From positions 12,809,783 through 12,873,782 of the forward strand of contig CM026429.1 in assembly GCA_014871385.1 (NCBI GenBank): DNA of 64,000 nucleotides, in the 5' to 3' direction. Below the pieces are notes generated by a model. The model was given only the letters and a program-made list of their open reading frames with translations, had not been told where the DNA came from and searched no databases. Position numbers and translations under genes: made by a program. Of the stretch, positions 11,040-22,513 are shown one piece after another. The DNA is from Ceratodon purpureus. Taxonomy: Eukaryota > Streptophyta > Bryopsida > Pseudoditrichales > Ditrichaceae. How positions within the stretch are numbered: the stretch's first letter is position 1; each line of letters opens with the position of its first letter.

Positions 11040-12504
11040 AGTGAGCGGTGAGCAGTGAGCAGATTTTTTTGCTCAGTGAGCAGACTTTCTAAACCTTTTT
11101 GTTGACTTTTTGAAGCTTTTTTGAAACTTTTTCATGTGGAAAGTTGGATCTTGAGTCCGGTTTTTGGAGAGATTGTGAACTTGTAGTGTGTAAAACCGTG
11201 GGATTGTCCTAAAGCCGTGGTCTCACCTAAGAACTAATTTGAGTACGAATTAGGGCTGACGTCATCAAATAATGATGAAGTCATCAAAAGTGACGAGCAC
11301 GAACACAATCCGTTTCGCTGGAGTTTGACGTCTTCGTTGTGCCGGTATTTCAGAACCACGATCCATTTTCCTTCGCCTTGAAGATCACCCCTCTGTTGAC
11401 GGGTTTTAACTTTGAGGCTTTTTGTTCGCCTTCATATTCTCTCCTGAAAAGGCTCAAACTTCTTCCTGTTGAAATGTGCAGAGTAGTCCCAGGGTTCTGC
11501 TCGGACAGCTGTTTATCGGCACATTCTCTCGTCGACAGCTTTGTTACTTAGAGTCTTTAAATGACGAATAGTGTTGTGGACTTCATGGTGGTAAATAAAC
11601 TAATTGTCATCCAACACTAAACATAAATTTTAGTGTAGTCTAAATGTAAGAATCTATTTTTATGCCTATTTTTTTACGTACATCTGTAAGCGCCTCCCAT
11701 TCAAGTAACACAAATTAAACTCAATTATTTCTTGCAAAATACTTCTATTTCTTACATGCTTGAAAAACACATCCCATATTCTTTATGATTGGGGTACTAG
11801 TTTCTTGGGGTTGAATTAAAAAACCAATCAATCCCCTTGTTTTCTATATAAATGCACTGAATCTCCCTTTCATTCAAAACTTTAAGCTGTAATTATCCCA
11901 TAATTTATTTTTAAAAATGGTTATATAGTTTTTCTTTTTTTTACTAATATTAATTCCATGGCTTTTACAAGATACAAAATACAAAAAAAATATCCCCTTT
12001 TTCTTACCGTTACCCTTTGCATTGACCGTTAACTTAATTTTGTAGGAGATTCCACAAGTTCATAGTTTTGTCTTCACTAGACGCTCATTTTGCAACATTC
12101 CGATTTCAAATCTAAATTTGGTATGCCCCTGAAATGGTTGTGAATACGGCATTGTAGCAATGACTACAACACCGTATCAATGAATACAGTACTATACGTT
12201 TATCGTATGCAATGAACTATAATACATAATTTAGTGATTTCTTAAAAAAATTCTCCTTCATTGCTCAAGCCTATACTCTTTTCTTCCGATAGATTGTACA
12301 AAATCGAAGTCATTTCCGCAAGGCCCAACGTGTAAACAACAATCCACACTGTATACTATTTTCATATTTTTACCTTGAAAAGTGGCTTTTTGGCCCTCAA
12401 ATTATTACTTTCTCTTTTTTCAATAAGGAAAAAAATCTTTTTTTCCAACTTTGAACGTTATGATCTCAAAAAATCTAAGAAATTTGAATTCAAGATTTGG
12501 CATA
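11040..12504. other. No recognisable gene
   Basis: The first 60 bp contain repeated gtgagc units (agtgagcggtgagcagtgag). The remainder is AT-rich sequence with short frames only. The stretch at 12150-12240 has several 'caatgaatac' style repeats. I found no domain or element boundary except the left end of element A at 12505. Confidence 0.5.
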
Positions 12505-12617
12505 CACCACGGCAGAGATGCGTCAAAGATAACGCCGTTTAACGCGGTTTTTAACGCGGTTTAACGTGGATTTTTTGACTAATCAAAAGTGACGCGCCCT
12601 GTCACATAGGTCTTTTG

Positions 12618-12660
12618 ATTATGACGCGACGCGTCATAATACGTTAAAACGTTTTAACGT
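12618..12660. repeat. Two abutting perfect palindromes in the left subterminal region of A
   Basis: Positions 12618-12640 form a 23-bp palindrome around a central A, with arms ending in gacgcg. Positions 12641-12660 form a perfect 20-bp palindrome centred on aaaacgtttt. The pair is repeated exactly in element B at 36362-36404. These are plausible binding sites for an element-encoded protein, by analogy with subterminal TnpA sites of En/Spm. That role is inference. Confidence 0.8.
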
Positions 12661-13734
12661 GCGCACGTCATCTCTGTTAAACCACGTTACTCGGAATTGC
12701 CAGAAGTTACCTGGGGTCAGTAAATTGAGGGAGTTACTTTTTGCCACGTGAGCATTTCCCGCTGTTTTTCATTCCACGTTGGAGTTTACGTGGATATTTC
12801 CCTCCATTGTCCATTCCACGTCAGATATTGCGTGGCAGTTGACGTGGCACTTGATTTCAACGGCTGAGATGGTGACACGTGTCATGATCACGGATCGTAG
12901 AATATTCCCGGATGCGTTTACGGTGTCGGGTTTTGTATGTTTACAGAAACGGTTTATGTTGACGGTTTTTGTGTGTTTACGTAAACGTAGTGTGACGTGT
13001 TTTGTATGTTTACGTAAACGTAGTGTGGACGTTCATTATAATGTGTTTGGACGTTGATAAACGCATGTGTCACGTATTTGAATGCGTTTTGAAAAACGCA
13101 TTTAGACGGAAGTTGACGTTCGCAGCGTCAACTCTTTGTAACATTAAAGTGGATTTTGGATGTTCACTGAAACGCAATTTAATGTTTATCCGGACGCATA
13201 GCTCATGATCATTATGACACATATAAACACTATTCAACGTAAGCAATAACGTTCTGTAACGCAAGAGAACGTCATTCAAAACGCAAACGAAGCGTCAATT
13301 AAAACAAAAATAAACACACTGTAATATTTTGATACAATGTTTTGTCTTTCAAATACAAAATACATAAAGTCTACCTCTACATTGCGATAGCATACAGCTT
13401 TCTACCAAAATGAGCTCGTCCACTTCTTGGAGATGCGATTGGCATGTAGAGGAAGCAAATGGTGCGTACATTCCAGGAGGCTCAGGCTAGATTCTTCTTA
13501 ATCTACACAGCCCACGTGATCAAGCCAACGGTGAGGTCACAACAACAAATTAGCCATACAATCTCGTCTGAAGGTTAGTATCAAGAAGCTCTTACCCGTT
13601 TAAAGGTTTTCACCAGCACTGTTGCATTCTGTCCCAGCAATTTCTCCAAACCCCCATCTTCTTCCTGTATACACAATTGCTTCATCATTAGGATAGAGGA
13701 AAGTAATGGCCTCAGGAAAGTAGTATTCAACTTC

Positions 13735-13935
13735 TACACTCACACACACACACACACACACACATTCCTAGCTCCACACTCACACACACACACACACACA
13801 CACTGTCACACACACACACACACACATTGTCACACACACACACACACACTGTCACACACTCCTAGCTCCATACTCACACACACTCCTTGCTCCATACTCA
13901 AACACATACACTCCTTGCTCCATACTCAAACACAC
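13735..13935. repeat. (CA)n microsatellite cluster inside element A
   Basis: Several blocks of CA repeats are separated by copies of 'tcctagctccacactca' and 'ctccttgctccatactca'. The cluster lies in the part of A that has no counterpart in B. Confidence 0.9.
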
Positions 13936-14005
13936 ACACTCCTAGCTCCAGCTGAAACACCCACATAGAGAGAAAAAGAGTCAATTCTCACTTCAGAACC
14001 CCCTT

Positions 14006-14091
14006 CAAAACCTAGCCGCCACACCCTAGCCGTCAAACCCTAGCCGCCAAACCCTAGCTGCCAAACCCTAGCTGCCAACCCTAGCTGCCTT
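14006..14091. repeat. 15-bp minisatellite with telo-box-like core
   Basis: Five to six units of the form aaaccctagccgcc or aaaccctagctgcc repeat in tandem. Each contains AAACCCTA, the core of the plant telo-box and of the Arabidopsis-type telomere repeat. The units are too diverged and too long to be telomeric DNA. Confidence 0.8.
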
Positions 14092-15039
14092 CATTTTTTG
14101 TAATACATTTGAACGCATTTTATGTTACAAGAAACGCACTTCCCGTTAGAAGAAACGCACTTTCTGACCCAAGAAACGCGTGCGTCACTGTTGACAGCCT
14201 CCTAGACTCCCAAATAAAATATTGCAGGCGAAATCTTACATTCCACGTCACCAAATTCCTCCACGCACACATTCCACATCAGCGCACGCATTCCACGTCA
14301 AATAGGTTCGTCATGTTTTTTGTAACACATCTGAACGCACTATCACGTTACAAGAAACGCGCACGTCAATGTTGACAGCCCCCTCGGACTCTCAAACATT
14401 ACTTGACCGGTCAAACCCTAAACCTTCCACGTCAGCCTATCACCCTACATCGCATTCCACGTCAGCACAGTCATTCCACGTCAGACTTCTCGGTACGTTT
14501 TTTTTAACACACTTGAACGTGGCGCATGTTACCTTTAACGCCTCAATGTTATAAGAAACGCGCTGCTCTGGATACTACTATGGTCAACTATAGTCAAAAC
14601 TACCTTCCACGTCAGCCATTGACTCTTCAAGCATTCCACGTCAGCGCACTCATTCCACGTCAGTCAATGTGTTACGTTTTTTTTAACACATTTTAACGTA
14701 GTACATGTTAAGATTGACGTCCTCCCTGTCATAAGAAACGTGCTGACGTGGAAACTTACTATATTTAGTCATATCTAAAGTTCCTTGAGGTAAAAAAGTA
14801 GGTGAAAAAATTACTGTCCAACAGGAACGTGTCCGTTTAATTTAACGTGATGCCGTTATTTGGAACGTATAAATTTTATTCGCGTTTCACCCATATCCTC
14901 TTTGACGCAGTGACGTTATTGGTGACTTTTTCACGTTAAAACGCTTGACGCGCGCCACGTTTAATTGGATATTTTTTCCACACTAATTCAGGATAGTGTG
15001 GATTTACGTCAAGTTTGACGCATCTCTGCCATGGTGATA

Positions 15040-16060
15040 CTTAATCTTGTACAAGTTATGTACTTGATCCTAGTACGGTTACATACTTCAAAATAAGTAA
15101 TAACATGAAAAATCTCACCTTGCATTGAAAGAGGGCAGTTTTGAGGGTAAAGCATGCAAAAAGTTCCTTTTTCCTTTAGGGGTTAAACAAAAGTTAGAAC
15201 CTCAACCAACAACAAAATGCAAACCCTCAACCAACAACAAAATGCAAACCCTCAAACAACAACAAAATGCAAACCTCAACCTACACCCACCTGCCTGCGA
15301 CATTCAAAGAAACTTTGTTGACTCTCCCGAGGACAACATCGTCGACGCTCACACACTTGGAAACACACAGCTGCGTTGACACACACACTTCGAAACACAC
15401 ACAGTTGCAGTCGGAGACTTGGTGAGGGTGAACAACTGCGCTCAGACGCTCTGCACCGGCAGCTCAGCTACTCAGATCTACCACCTTGACAGTAACAAGC
15501 AAGGCACATTGACACAAATTAACAAGCAAGGCACATTAACAAGGAATATTGACACAGTTTTTAGCTCTAACCCCAGCCCAGTAGTCTTCACAGACACCAA
15601 AACTCACGCATCTGGGAAACAAACAACACGCATCTGGAAGCTGACTGCGTAGAGTGACGGTGAGGCAGGGGTGAGGGTGATCTGAGTGACTCAGAGAGAC
15701 TCATGCCACGATTTCATGTGATGTACCTTTGCCTTATCACCAACATCACCAAAATCGCCCTGTCACGCCAATTTTATTATTGTTGGTGGCTGAGAAGGAT
15801 AGAGGAGAGTAAGTCATTATTCACAATGAGTTAAACAATTCAGTAACGCAGATCCCGTGTCAGAGTTGACGCAGCCATTGGACAATATTCTTAGGCAGGA
15901 CTCGACCCCATAGCTACAGGATACAATTACAGCTTTCCTGCCTTTGGTGAACACCGAAATGGTATATGCACCAATCAGCGAGCATTACCCAGAATACATG
16001 AACACCAAAGAGTTTTTTTGGTGTAATAACTCGGTGTAGTTAGACGCTCTTTCTACTAGT
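15040..16060. other. No confident gene; short tandem repeat at 15195-15275
   Basis: Three copies of a roughly 25-bp unit containing caacaacaaaatgcaaac lie at 15195-15275. Open frames at 15125-15379 and 15419-15652 lack recognisable domains. The 15660-15960 stretch is of mixed composition and shows no clear boundary of a mobile element. Confidence 0.45.
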
Positions 16061-16062
16061 GA

Positions 16063-17031
16063 GCTGAGGAGAGATTTCAACACCTGAAGTCCAAGTACCC
16101 ACAGGCCAAGGCCTTTTTCACTTACTTTGAAAAGACATGGATACCGAAGATCGAGATGTGGGTCAAGGGGTACAGAAATATACCTCACGCCAACCAGGAC
16201 ACGAATGCCGCAGTTGAGAGCTATCATGCGAATTTGAAAGCCATTCTTAGGACAAGCAGGCAAAAATTTGATGGGAGAAGGGTTGACTGGTTGATATATC
16301 ACTTGGTTAAAGACGTCTTAACCCACTATTGGTATGCTGTTCAATGTAAATTGTATGGTTTCATTAAGAATGGTAAAGCTGAAGGGATAGTGGCCAGTGC
16401 TGTCATGAGAGCAGCTGAGATCCCTGATGAGCACCTCAGAATTTGTGAGGACGAGGACGTCGCGTATGTGGCTTCACAGACAAATTTTCCAGAGATTTGG
16501 GCTGTCATGAGTCCGAATTCAGACTGGGCTAATTGTAACTGTCCACTAGGACAGAGGGGGAACATCTGCAAGCACGTAGTCAAGGTATTCAGAATGATTA
16601 ATACAGAGGTCGAACCAGCAGATATTATCAGGTACGCCGGATCTTTGAGGGGGACCATTGCCGCTGGTTACAACACTGCTGGGATGGATGCATTTTCAGG
16701 TGGAATGGAGGCCGACACTGCCATGGTTAGGACAGCCGATGAGAGGACACAGAATCCCGAGAAGGAGCTTTGCGATTTCAAGGATATCATGCGGGAGTGT
16801 GAAGGCATAGCCGTTGGCAACACCAGCTTAAGGACACACTTTGTGGCACTTGCACAGGAATTTAAGGGGAAACTCTCTGCACTGAAAGTTAAGAGTGATA
16901 AAGGTCTCCTTCATCCATTGTCACAGCCGTCCTTCAAAGTCGGGGATGGTCCAAAGAACCTGCGTCGTTTTAAAGCTTTTTCGGAGACAGGCAGGAAGAA
17001 AAACAGTTCTAGGACAACCAAAAAAACATGA
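16063..17031 (+). pseudogene. C-terminal part of a second MULE-type transposase with SWIM finger
   Basis: The frame is open from 16063 (after an upstream TGA) to the stop at 17029-17031. It includes YPQAKAFFTYFEKTWIPK, then NIPHANQDTNAAVESYHANLK (from about 16180), the post-catalytic block typical of MULE and FAR1-like proteins. A SWIM zinc finger, CNCPLG...ICKHVVKVF (16535-16590), follows. The tail has a basic end (GRKKNSSRTTKK). The catalytic core and zinc-binding N-terminus are missing upstream, so this is a 5'-truncated remnant or the last exon of a gene whose earlier exons are gone. It differs clearly in sequence from the MULE at 4129-7807. A gene converges on it from 19612. Confidence 0.75.
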
Positions 17032-17224
17032 TAGGACACGGACATCTTTCTTAGGACAGCATGGTTATTAGTGTATGAAGGTCCGAAATATTTTTTCTGA
17101 AGTTGCATTCGTAATATATTCATAATGGACACTGCTCCACGTTCGTTGTCATCGTGTTTCCCTTTCCCTTACTGTATTGCCTGAATCTGCGTACAACCTG
17201 TCCTCTCTGTCCTAAGTCTCCTGT

Positions 17225-17425
17225 GTGCATGTCCTTCGTGTCCTTCGTGTCCTTCGTGTCCTTCGTGTCCTTCGTGTCCTTCGTGTCCTTCGTGTCCTTC
17301 ATGTCCTTCATGTCCTTCGTGTGCTTCGTGTGTCCTTCCTGTGTCCTTTGTGTGTCCTTCTTGTCCTCCCTGTCATGTGTGTCCTCCTTGTCATTTGTGT
17401 CCTCCCTGTCCTTATGTAAAATCTG
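17225..17425. repeat. 9-bp minisatellite (TCCTTCGTG)n
   Basis: About a dozen units of gtccttcgt run from 17229, degrading into gtccttcat, gtgcttcgt and tgtcctccctgtc. The unit is divisible by three, so several frames stay open across it (VLRVLRV on plus, DTKDTKD on minus). These are not counted as genes. It lies between two convergent reading frames. Confidence 0.9.
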
Positions 17426-17903
17426 AATATTAATTTGCAATCAGTTTGTTTTTTTAAAGGCTTAGTATAAAAATTTCATTTAAACATTTAGTATACATTT
17501 AAAGTTTAAATTAATTCATTAAATCTAAGAACGGTTATCACTTCCCATTAATTCTGCACTTCTTCGGTTTCATCTATATGTTTATTATATTAGAAAACGA
17601 AATATTTACAGATGTATGAGGACACCTCTATGATAAGCCACACATGAAACCAGTCTGTCCTTACATACGGAGGCAACGTCTACAGCCTTCAGGATATGGT
17701 TTCCTGACCCTGTCCTACCAGACATCCAGAGCTTCTCACAGCATACCTGCCCAATGTATGCATTACAAGGCAACACGACACACAATATGTTTGAGAGTCC
17801 TACTCAGGTACGCCCAGTTGCTGTCCTCTATCATAACATAAAAACCCGTAAGTCCAGCTACTAACACTCTCCGCGTTCCTGTCCTAAGAACAGTAAGACA
17901 ACA

Positions 17904-19612
17904 CTAATACGGCCCCTTGAAGAGCACTACGGGCGTGATAGCTCCTGCCATCTCTTCCGCCCCCTCCACCACACCGGAAAGACTCTGCTCCTCCGCCAAC
18001 ACTTCAGTGGCCGCCCCCAAACCAGTCCCGCCGCCCACCTCTCGACCGATGTCTACAGATTCCTGTGCATTGCATCCATGTCGCATTTGGCAACCTATCA
18101 CTTCACGCCCAATCTCCTGCGCGCAGCCTTCCCCATCAGGCGAATCGGGAGAGGAACGGGCAGCGTCGAAAGTGCATAGCACTTGTGAAGCCCGGAAGTC
18201 GTCCAGGTCCTCCAGATCGTCCTCGACATTCCATGCAGCCAATCTCGTAATACAAGCTGAGACACTCTCCCGGCGAAGATTACGAGCAGCGATGAAGAGC
18301 TCTTCCCCTGCATTTGGCCAGTAACCTAGTGCCTCCAAGGACCCGAAGCAGTACCCCAACTCTATGTTCTCGCGAAGGAGCATGATCTGGCGCAGGGCTG
18401 ATAGGACAGCCGACCTGTCGATCCCCTCTCGCTCGACCCACATATCGCGGAGTACGTGCTCCTGTTGTGTGGCCACCATGTCCCTACAGACTTTAATGAA
18501 AGTCCGGCGCCTCCATACCGTGTACTTCTGTGCCTGCCCCCCTGTCTCGAAGCCGAGGTCTAAGACAGTCCTGAAGTCTTCAAAGGCTGGGCCCGTTGTG
18601 TCAAGCGTTGGGAAGTAGATTTTACCTGCTCGAACCAGCTCCTCCATCGCAAAAAGAATCTGTTGTCCCCTCTCATTCAGCCTCTTCTGTGTTAGACCAC
18701 CAACCTGACACAACATCGGCATCCTGGCGCCGACCTCTGACCGAGCGAAGAGCTTCAGAGCCCGAGCCATGTGGGGGGGCTCCCCACCCATGTCAAAGTT
18801 ATCGTACTCATCCCGGGTCCAGTGGATCAGGGCGTCGAACTCCTCCACGGTATGAAGGAATGGGCGTCGCAAAATAGATGGGGCCGGCACTGTTATAAGC
18901 TCGATGAACAGTGGCGACCACCCCCATGCTTCGTTCTCCTCCTGAATCCGGATACCTTCATCGAACTTAACCAACTCATCCGCCACATGCCTAGCCCGGT
19001 TCTCCTCCACCTCCCGTTTGCTCTGATTCCACGCAGACTGCGCCACCGAGTAACTGAGGACGTCGTCATGGTGAAGGTAAAAGTCCTGTATCTCCTTCTC
19101 GATGTCATCCTTAGACCTCCGCACAAACGCGGTCTTGCACCTGTCAACTCCGTCCACTACAGATCGAGGTAGAGTGTCCTGCTCCAAAAATGTGCACATA
19201 AAAATATATGAGCCCCTTCCCTGCCCTAACCGAACCTGACTAGCAAATGAAAGAGTGAAGTTTAGATTCGATGAAGGCTTACCAGAATCTCCGGCGTGAA
19301 CTTCAACACCCCCCATGCGGCCGCAACTCTCTTCGCCAAGTGACCCAAATCCTGCATGGCTCGCAGATTGAACATCGCGGCCTGGAGATCAGTCAGCAGT
19401 TCAAGGGGGATGATTTCTCCGCTCTGCTCTACTAAGCAGTATAGACCCGGAGGTGGCCCGGGTGACTTCGGCTCGTTTGCTGGGTCCACGTCTGGGAAGA
19501 GCTCCCTAGCCCGAGCCCTCGCATGCTGAATGCATTGCAACCGCGCCATTGCGACGGGGTCCAAAGGCGGCACTTCCTCAGCCTCCCTCCTTGGCTCTGT
19601 TCCGGCTCCCAT
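17904..19612 (-). CDS. Unknown two-exon protein, about 535 residues, convergent with the MULE fragment
   Basis: Exon 1 runs from ATG 19612 to 19283 (donor GTAAGC after ATTCTG). Exon 2 runs from 19178 (acceptor TTTTTGGAGCAG) to the stop at 17904. Both boundaries are phase 0. The product is soluble and charged, with alpha-helical character: an Arg-rich start (ARARARELFPD), a middle with YDNFDMGGEPPH and LFARSEVGARMP, and an acidic, low-complexity C-terminus. I recognise no domain. Codon use is GC-rich and even, which supports genuine coding. The frame is also open upstream of ATG 19612 with basic residues, so the true start or a further 5' exon may lie beyond. Its position opposite a MULE fragment suggests an element-borne accessory gene, but this is inference. 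Confidence 0.55.
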
Positions 19613-19699
19613 GGCTGCTTGAGACTGCTGCCGCCCCTTCTTCTGCCGACTGCTCCCTGCCGCCCCGTCCTCTGCTTCCCCCGTGTCTCTCCGGGTGTA

Positions 19700-20830
19700 A
19701 GTATGCTAGACCCTAGTACTTTTTGAGTCACAGTACAGTATATGGCAGAGTACCCTAGCTTTATACTTTGATAGAGCATGATGCCTCAATGTTTTTGCAG
19801 GTTTTGATCTGAGAAAGGAATAGGTAAGATGTCGAAGGTCTTATTATCACTGTTGAAAGGGTTGTAAAACTTAATTGTTCATGTTAATTTTGTACTTATG
19901 ACGGGTTCACTTCATATGTCTCAAGTACAAAAAAAAAGGAAAAGTACAGAAATATTTGTTTGGGATTGCATGGATTTAGCTGATTATCTCGCAGGAAACA
20001 GGCAATGGAATGGCCTTTTCAAAACCGTTAGAAGATTTGAAGCGGGATTACATATTTGGTGTGAATTTGCATAATTAGTACTGTACAGTTGGCGGGGGGA
20101 AAGTGTATGTAAAATTAAGATTTCTGTGGATCCAAGCGCGGATTTTGGGTACCCAATGGTTGTTCTACAATGGCTAATCAAAGAATACGTGAAAAAACAA
20201 TTTTCCCGCCATCTCATTTTATACATGCAATTGCGTTCAATCTATACATAAGGTACATAGAGTACATAATGTACAGAACTCCGGTAGATCTTGACCGTTC
20301 GTGTTGAGCATCGCTCATCTCCACCATCAATTTCTTGCCCCTAGATCCTACATTCCAGGACGCCAAGCGCCGTCAGAGGTTGCCTTGTGTTCTCCCTGCC
20401 ACTTTCACACCTCTTCCAGCGTCGAGACCTAGTCAAGTGTGCGTCTTTCTTCTGCTTTGCCTTTCTTCTACATTGCTTTCGCATGCACAGCTGTGGGTGC
20501 GCACCAGTGCCGTAATCACTCAACATACCCTTGTCTTAGCACCTTCATCTTCTACTAGGTTCTAGGTTCATACAATTGTAGGGGTTTTGTTTAGACAAAA
20601 TGAGAGAGCTCAAGGGGTGGTATTTGTATGAGACTATTAGAAGCGGAGGAGGATCCAGCACGTATTTTACAGGTTTGGAAAAACCTACCACACATTTGGC
20701 ATTAGCATTTGTATATTTAATCATGACGTTTTGATTTGTAGATACTTATACTGTTGTTCAACTTGTTCAGGTGGGAAGTCGATGTAATGGTGAAGTCGAA
20801 GAACTTTGAGAGGAATCAAAATCCGAGGAG
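19700..20830. other. No confident gene
   Basis: AT-rich with short frames. A possible small exon, MRELKGWYLYETIRSGGG, at 20600-20671 precedes the frame at 20831. Short 'gtacat' repeats lie at 20249-20277. Nothing else is recognisable. Confidence 0.4.
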
Positions 20831-21130
20831 ATGGACGAACTGTTCGACCCTGGTGATAGACAGAAGGCCATACTGAGAACAACATCTCTTGAAGAAGACG
20901 ACGTGGAACTATGGTGGGACAAGCGGGAGTTGGAGGAGCATTTTCAATTCCTTGCAGAGGTTTTCGGATTCGAGAAGCCCTTTGAGAATCATGTTGCCTT
21001 GGTGAATGCCAGCGTCTTAACCACTCTGCTCCTCATCCGCATCGGCTTGGAACATGAACGGGAGCTTGCGCAAGATGTAGACATCTGGAACCGTGTTTTT
21101 GCAATGTTGTTCCATTTTTATATGAGTTAA
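20831..21130 (+). CDS. Small acidic hypothetical protein (99 residues)
   Basis: The frame runs from ATG 20831 to TAA 21130 and is preceded by an in-frame TGA 24 bp upstream. The sequence begins MDELFDPGDRQKAI and continues with a charged segment (LEEDDVELWWDKRELEEHF) and a hydrophobic stretch (ALVNASVLTTLLLIRIGLEH). It is not recognised. A possible splice acceptor (TTGTTCAG) lies upstream at about 20770, so it may be the last exon of a longer gene. Coding status is uncertain. Confidence 0.3.
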   Translation: MDELFDPGDRQKAILRTTSLEEDDVELWWDKRELEEHFQFLAEVFGFEKPFENHVALVNASVLTTLLLIRIGLEHERELAQDVDIWNRVFAMLFHFYMS

Positions 21131-21984
21131 GGGTTATGTTGATTTCTTGTTCTCTCCCGTAGTGATTACATGCTAGATGTGTCTCAAATCTCCCCTTATA
21201 AATGAGGTTCTGATTAGTTTTAGGATATTTTTGTGGTACCTGACGCAACTACACAGAAGCTGTCAAGGGTCCATTTTCAATTTTAACAGGTGTATACTCT
21301 GATCAAGTTGAAGGATCACGCATTTTTCTAAGTCACTGCAACTACACTGCTTATTGTTTTATAGATGCACATTGTTACAAAGAAACATTCCTCTACATCA
21401 TATTGGCCGTTTAGAAATTCACATACTGTAAAAAAGATTTAAAGGCACCCTTTCGGATTATCCATGTTAGCTGGCGAGAAATCCACAAGATTCATTTATA
21501 AAGCGCAGAGCTTAAAACTAATAAATATCATCCACAGGATCAATATTTATCCGCAACATCAACGTCCACTGGTCAATTCGAAGGAAATGACAACCAATTA
21601 AAATATTTACACTCGAGGCTCTTATCAAGCAACACGATAGGCAGTTAATTTAGTATGTGCAGTGTGTACACGGTGTGAGTACATGCAGTTTGTACATGCA
21701 AAGAGTACACTAAGTTTCCACGTACAGTGAGTACATTCTCTGGTAACAGATAATCAAGATCCTATTTTCTAGGGGCGCCGAGCCTAAGATGCCGCCGCCA
21801 CTAGCAATCCCTTGGCCTCCACGTTGGCGCCGCCCTGGATTCCCTCTTCTTCTTAGCCTAGTCGTTGTGCTCTGCTGTATTCTGTGTCTACTCGGTGTCG
21901 CTTGGAATTCAACTACAGTTTGTGCATGGCTCTTGTTTTGTTTCCTTGCTAAAATATGCGATTTACAGAACTGTTCGCTGTACG

Positions 21985-22353
21985 ATGTCTAAGTCCAGTC
22001 AGCAGTCCCTCTTTGTCCAAAAATTGATTACTTCGTACTTCCCTGCAAAAGGGTTCCCTCCGGGATTGCTCTCCGCTAGTACCGAGATAGACTCCCTCCT
22101 ATACACAGTGGATAGCGAGACTAGTGACTCTTGTTACGTTTCTGAAACCCCGGTCTCTAAACAAGGGAACCCTGACTATTATCTAGGCAAATGCAACACC
22201 GTATCTGAAGAGTCCCCGAGGCGTGCACTATTTGCAACCGCAGTTAGTCTAGATTCCTATAGTAGCTACGAGTACCTGCCTTCTCTATCTGACGTACAAT
22301 TTTCCATAGGTTCCGCCACTAGTAGCAGCGAGTCCATTGCATTTAGGCGGTGA
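21985..22353 (+). CDS. PIP-box protein upstream of the DDE transposase-like gene (122 residues)
   Basis: The frame starts MSKSSQQSLFVQ at ATG 21985, just after an acceptor-like TGCGATTTACAG, and ends TGA 22353. Residues 12-19, QKLITSYF, match the PCNA-interacting (PIP) consensus Q-x-x-hydrophobic-x-x-aromatic-aromatic exactly. The rest is Ser-rich and acidic, with no domain seen. A strong donor (TTTG|GTAAGT, about 22370) follows the stop, and an acceptor (TGTTACCAG, about 22499) precedes the next gene's ATG. The two frames may therefore lie on one primary transcript or on alternative ones. Several transposon families use a PIP box to tie integration to replication. That role here is inference; the motif itself is directly visible. 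Confidence 0.55.
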   Translation: MSKSSQQSLFVQKLITSYFPAKGFPPGLLSASTEIDSLLYTVDSETSDSCYVSETPVSKQGNPDYYLGKCNTVSEESPRRALFATAVSLDSYSSYEYLPSLSDVQFSIGSATSSSESIAFRR

Positions 22354-22513
22354 CAGGCAATTACAGTTTGGTAAGTTCTTTTACATTTTCATGTGGACGC
22401 ATTCAAATTGTTTCATTTTCATCGCCTCATTGATTGTACTTCGCTCATTGCTATAATCTGCACTCTCTATGTACTAATCATTTTTATGTGTTACCAGGTT
22501 CAGGGTGTCAGTT

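Larger units (their letters stand above)
12505..15036. mobile_element. Element A: 2,532-bp non-autonomous CACTA (En/Spm) element
   Basis: The left end is CACCACGGCAGAGATGCG (12505) and the right end, reverse-complemented, is CACCATGGCAGAGATGCG (ending 15036), a terminal inverted repeat of about 23 bp with one mismatch. A 3-bp target duplication ATA flanks it (12502-12504, 15037-15039). CAC termini and 3-bp duplications are typical of CACTA elements. The terminal regions are nearly identical to those of element B. The interior (13390-13730) retains a diverged copy of the last exon region of B's minus-strand gene (37340-37700), so A is a deletion derivative of a B-like parent. It encodes no intact protein. 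Confidence 0.92.

Noticed and set aside
12779-13208. Plus-strand frames repeated at 36523-36919
   Set aside because: They lie in the subterminal regions of the CACTA elements, differ by frame-changing indels between copies and have no domain.
14369-14554. 61-codon frame found again at 56526-56711 with one change
   Set aside because: Conserved because the element ends are nearly identical DNA, not because of coding; it consists of the subterminal repeat words.
17120-17440. Frames encoding (KDT)n or (VLR)n
   Set aside because: Produced by a 9-bp minisatellite, whose unit length keeps frames open in any register.
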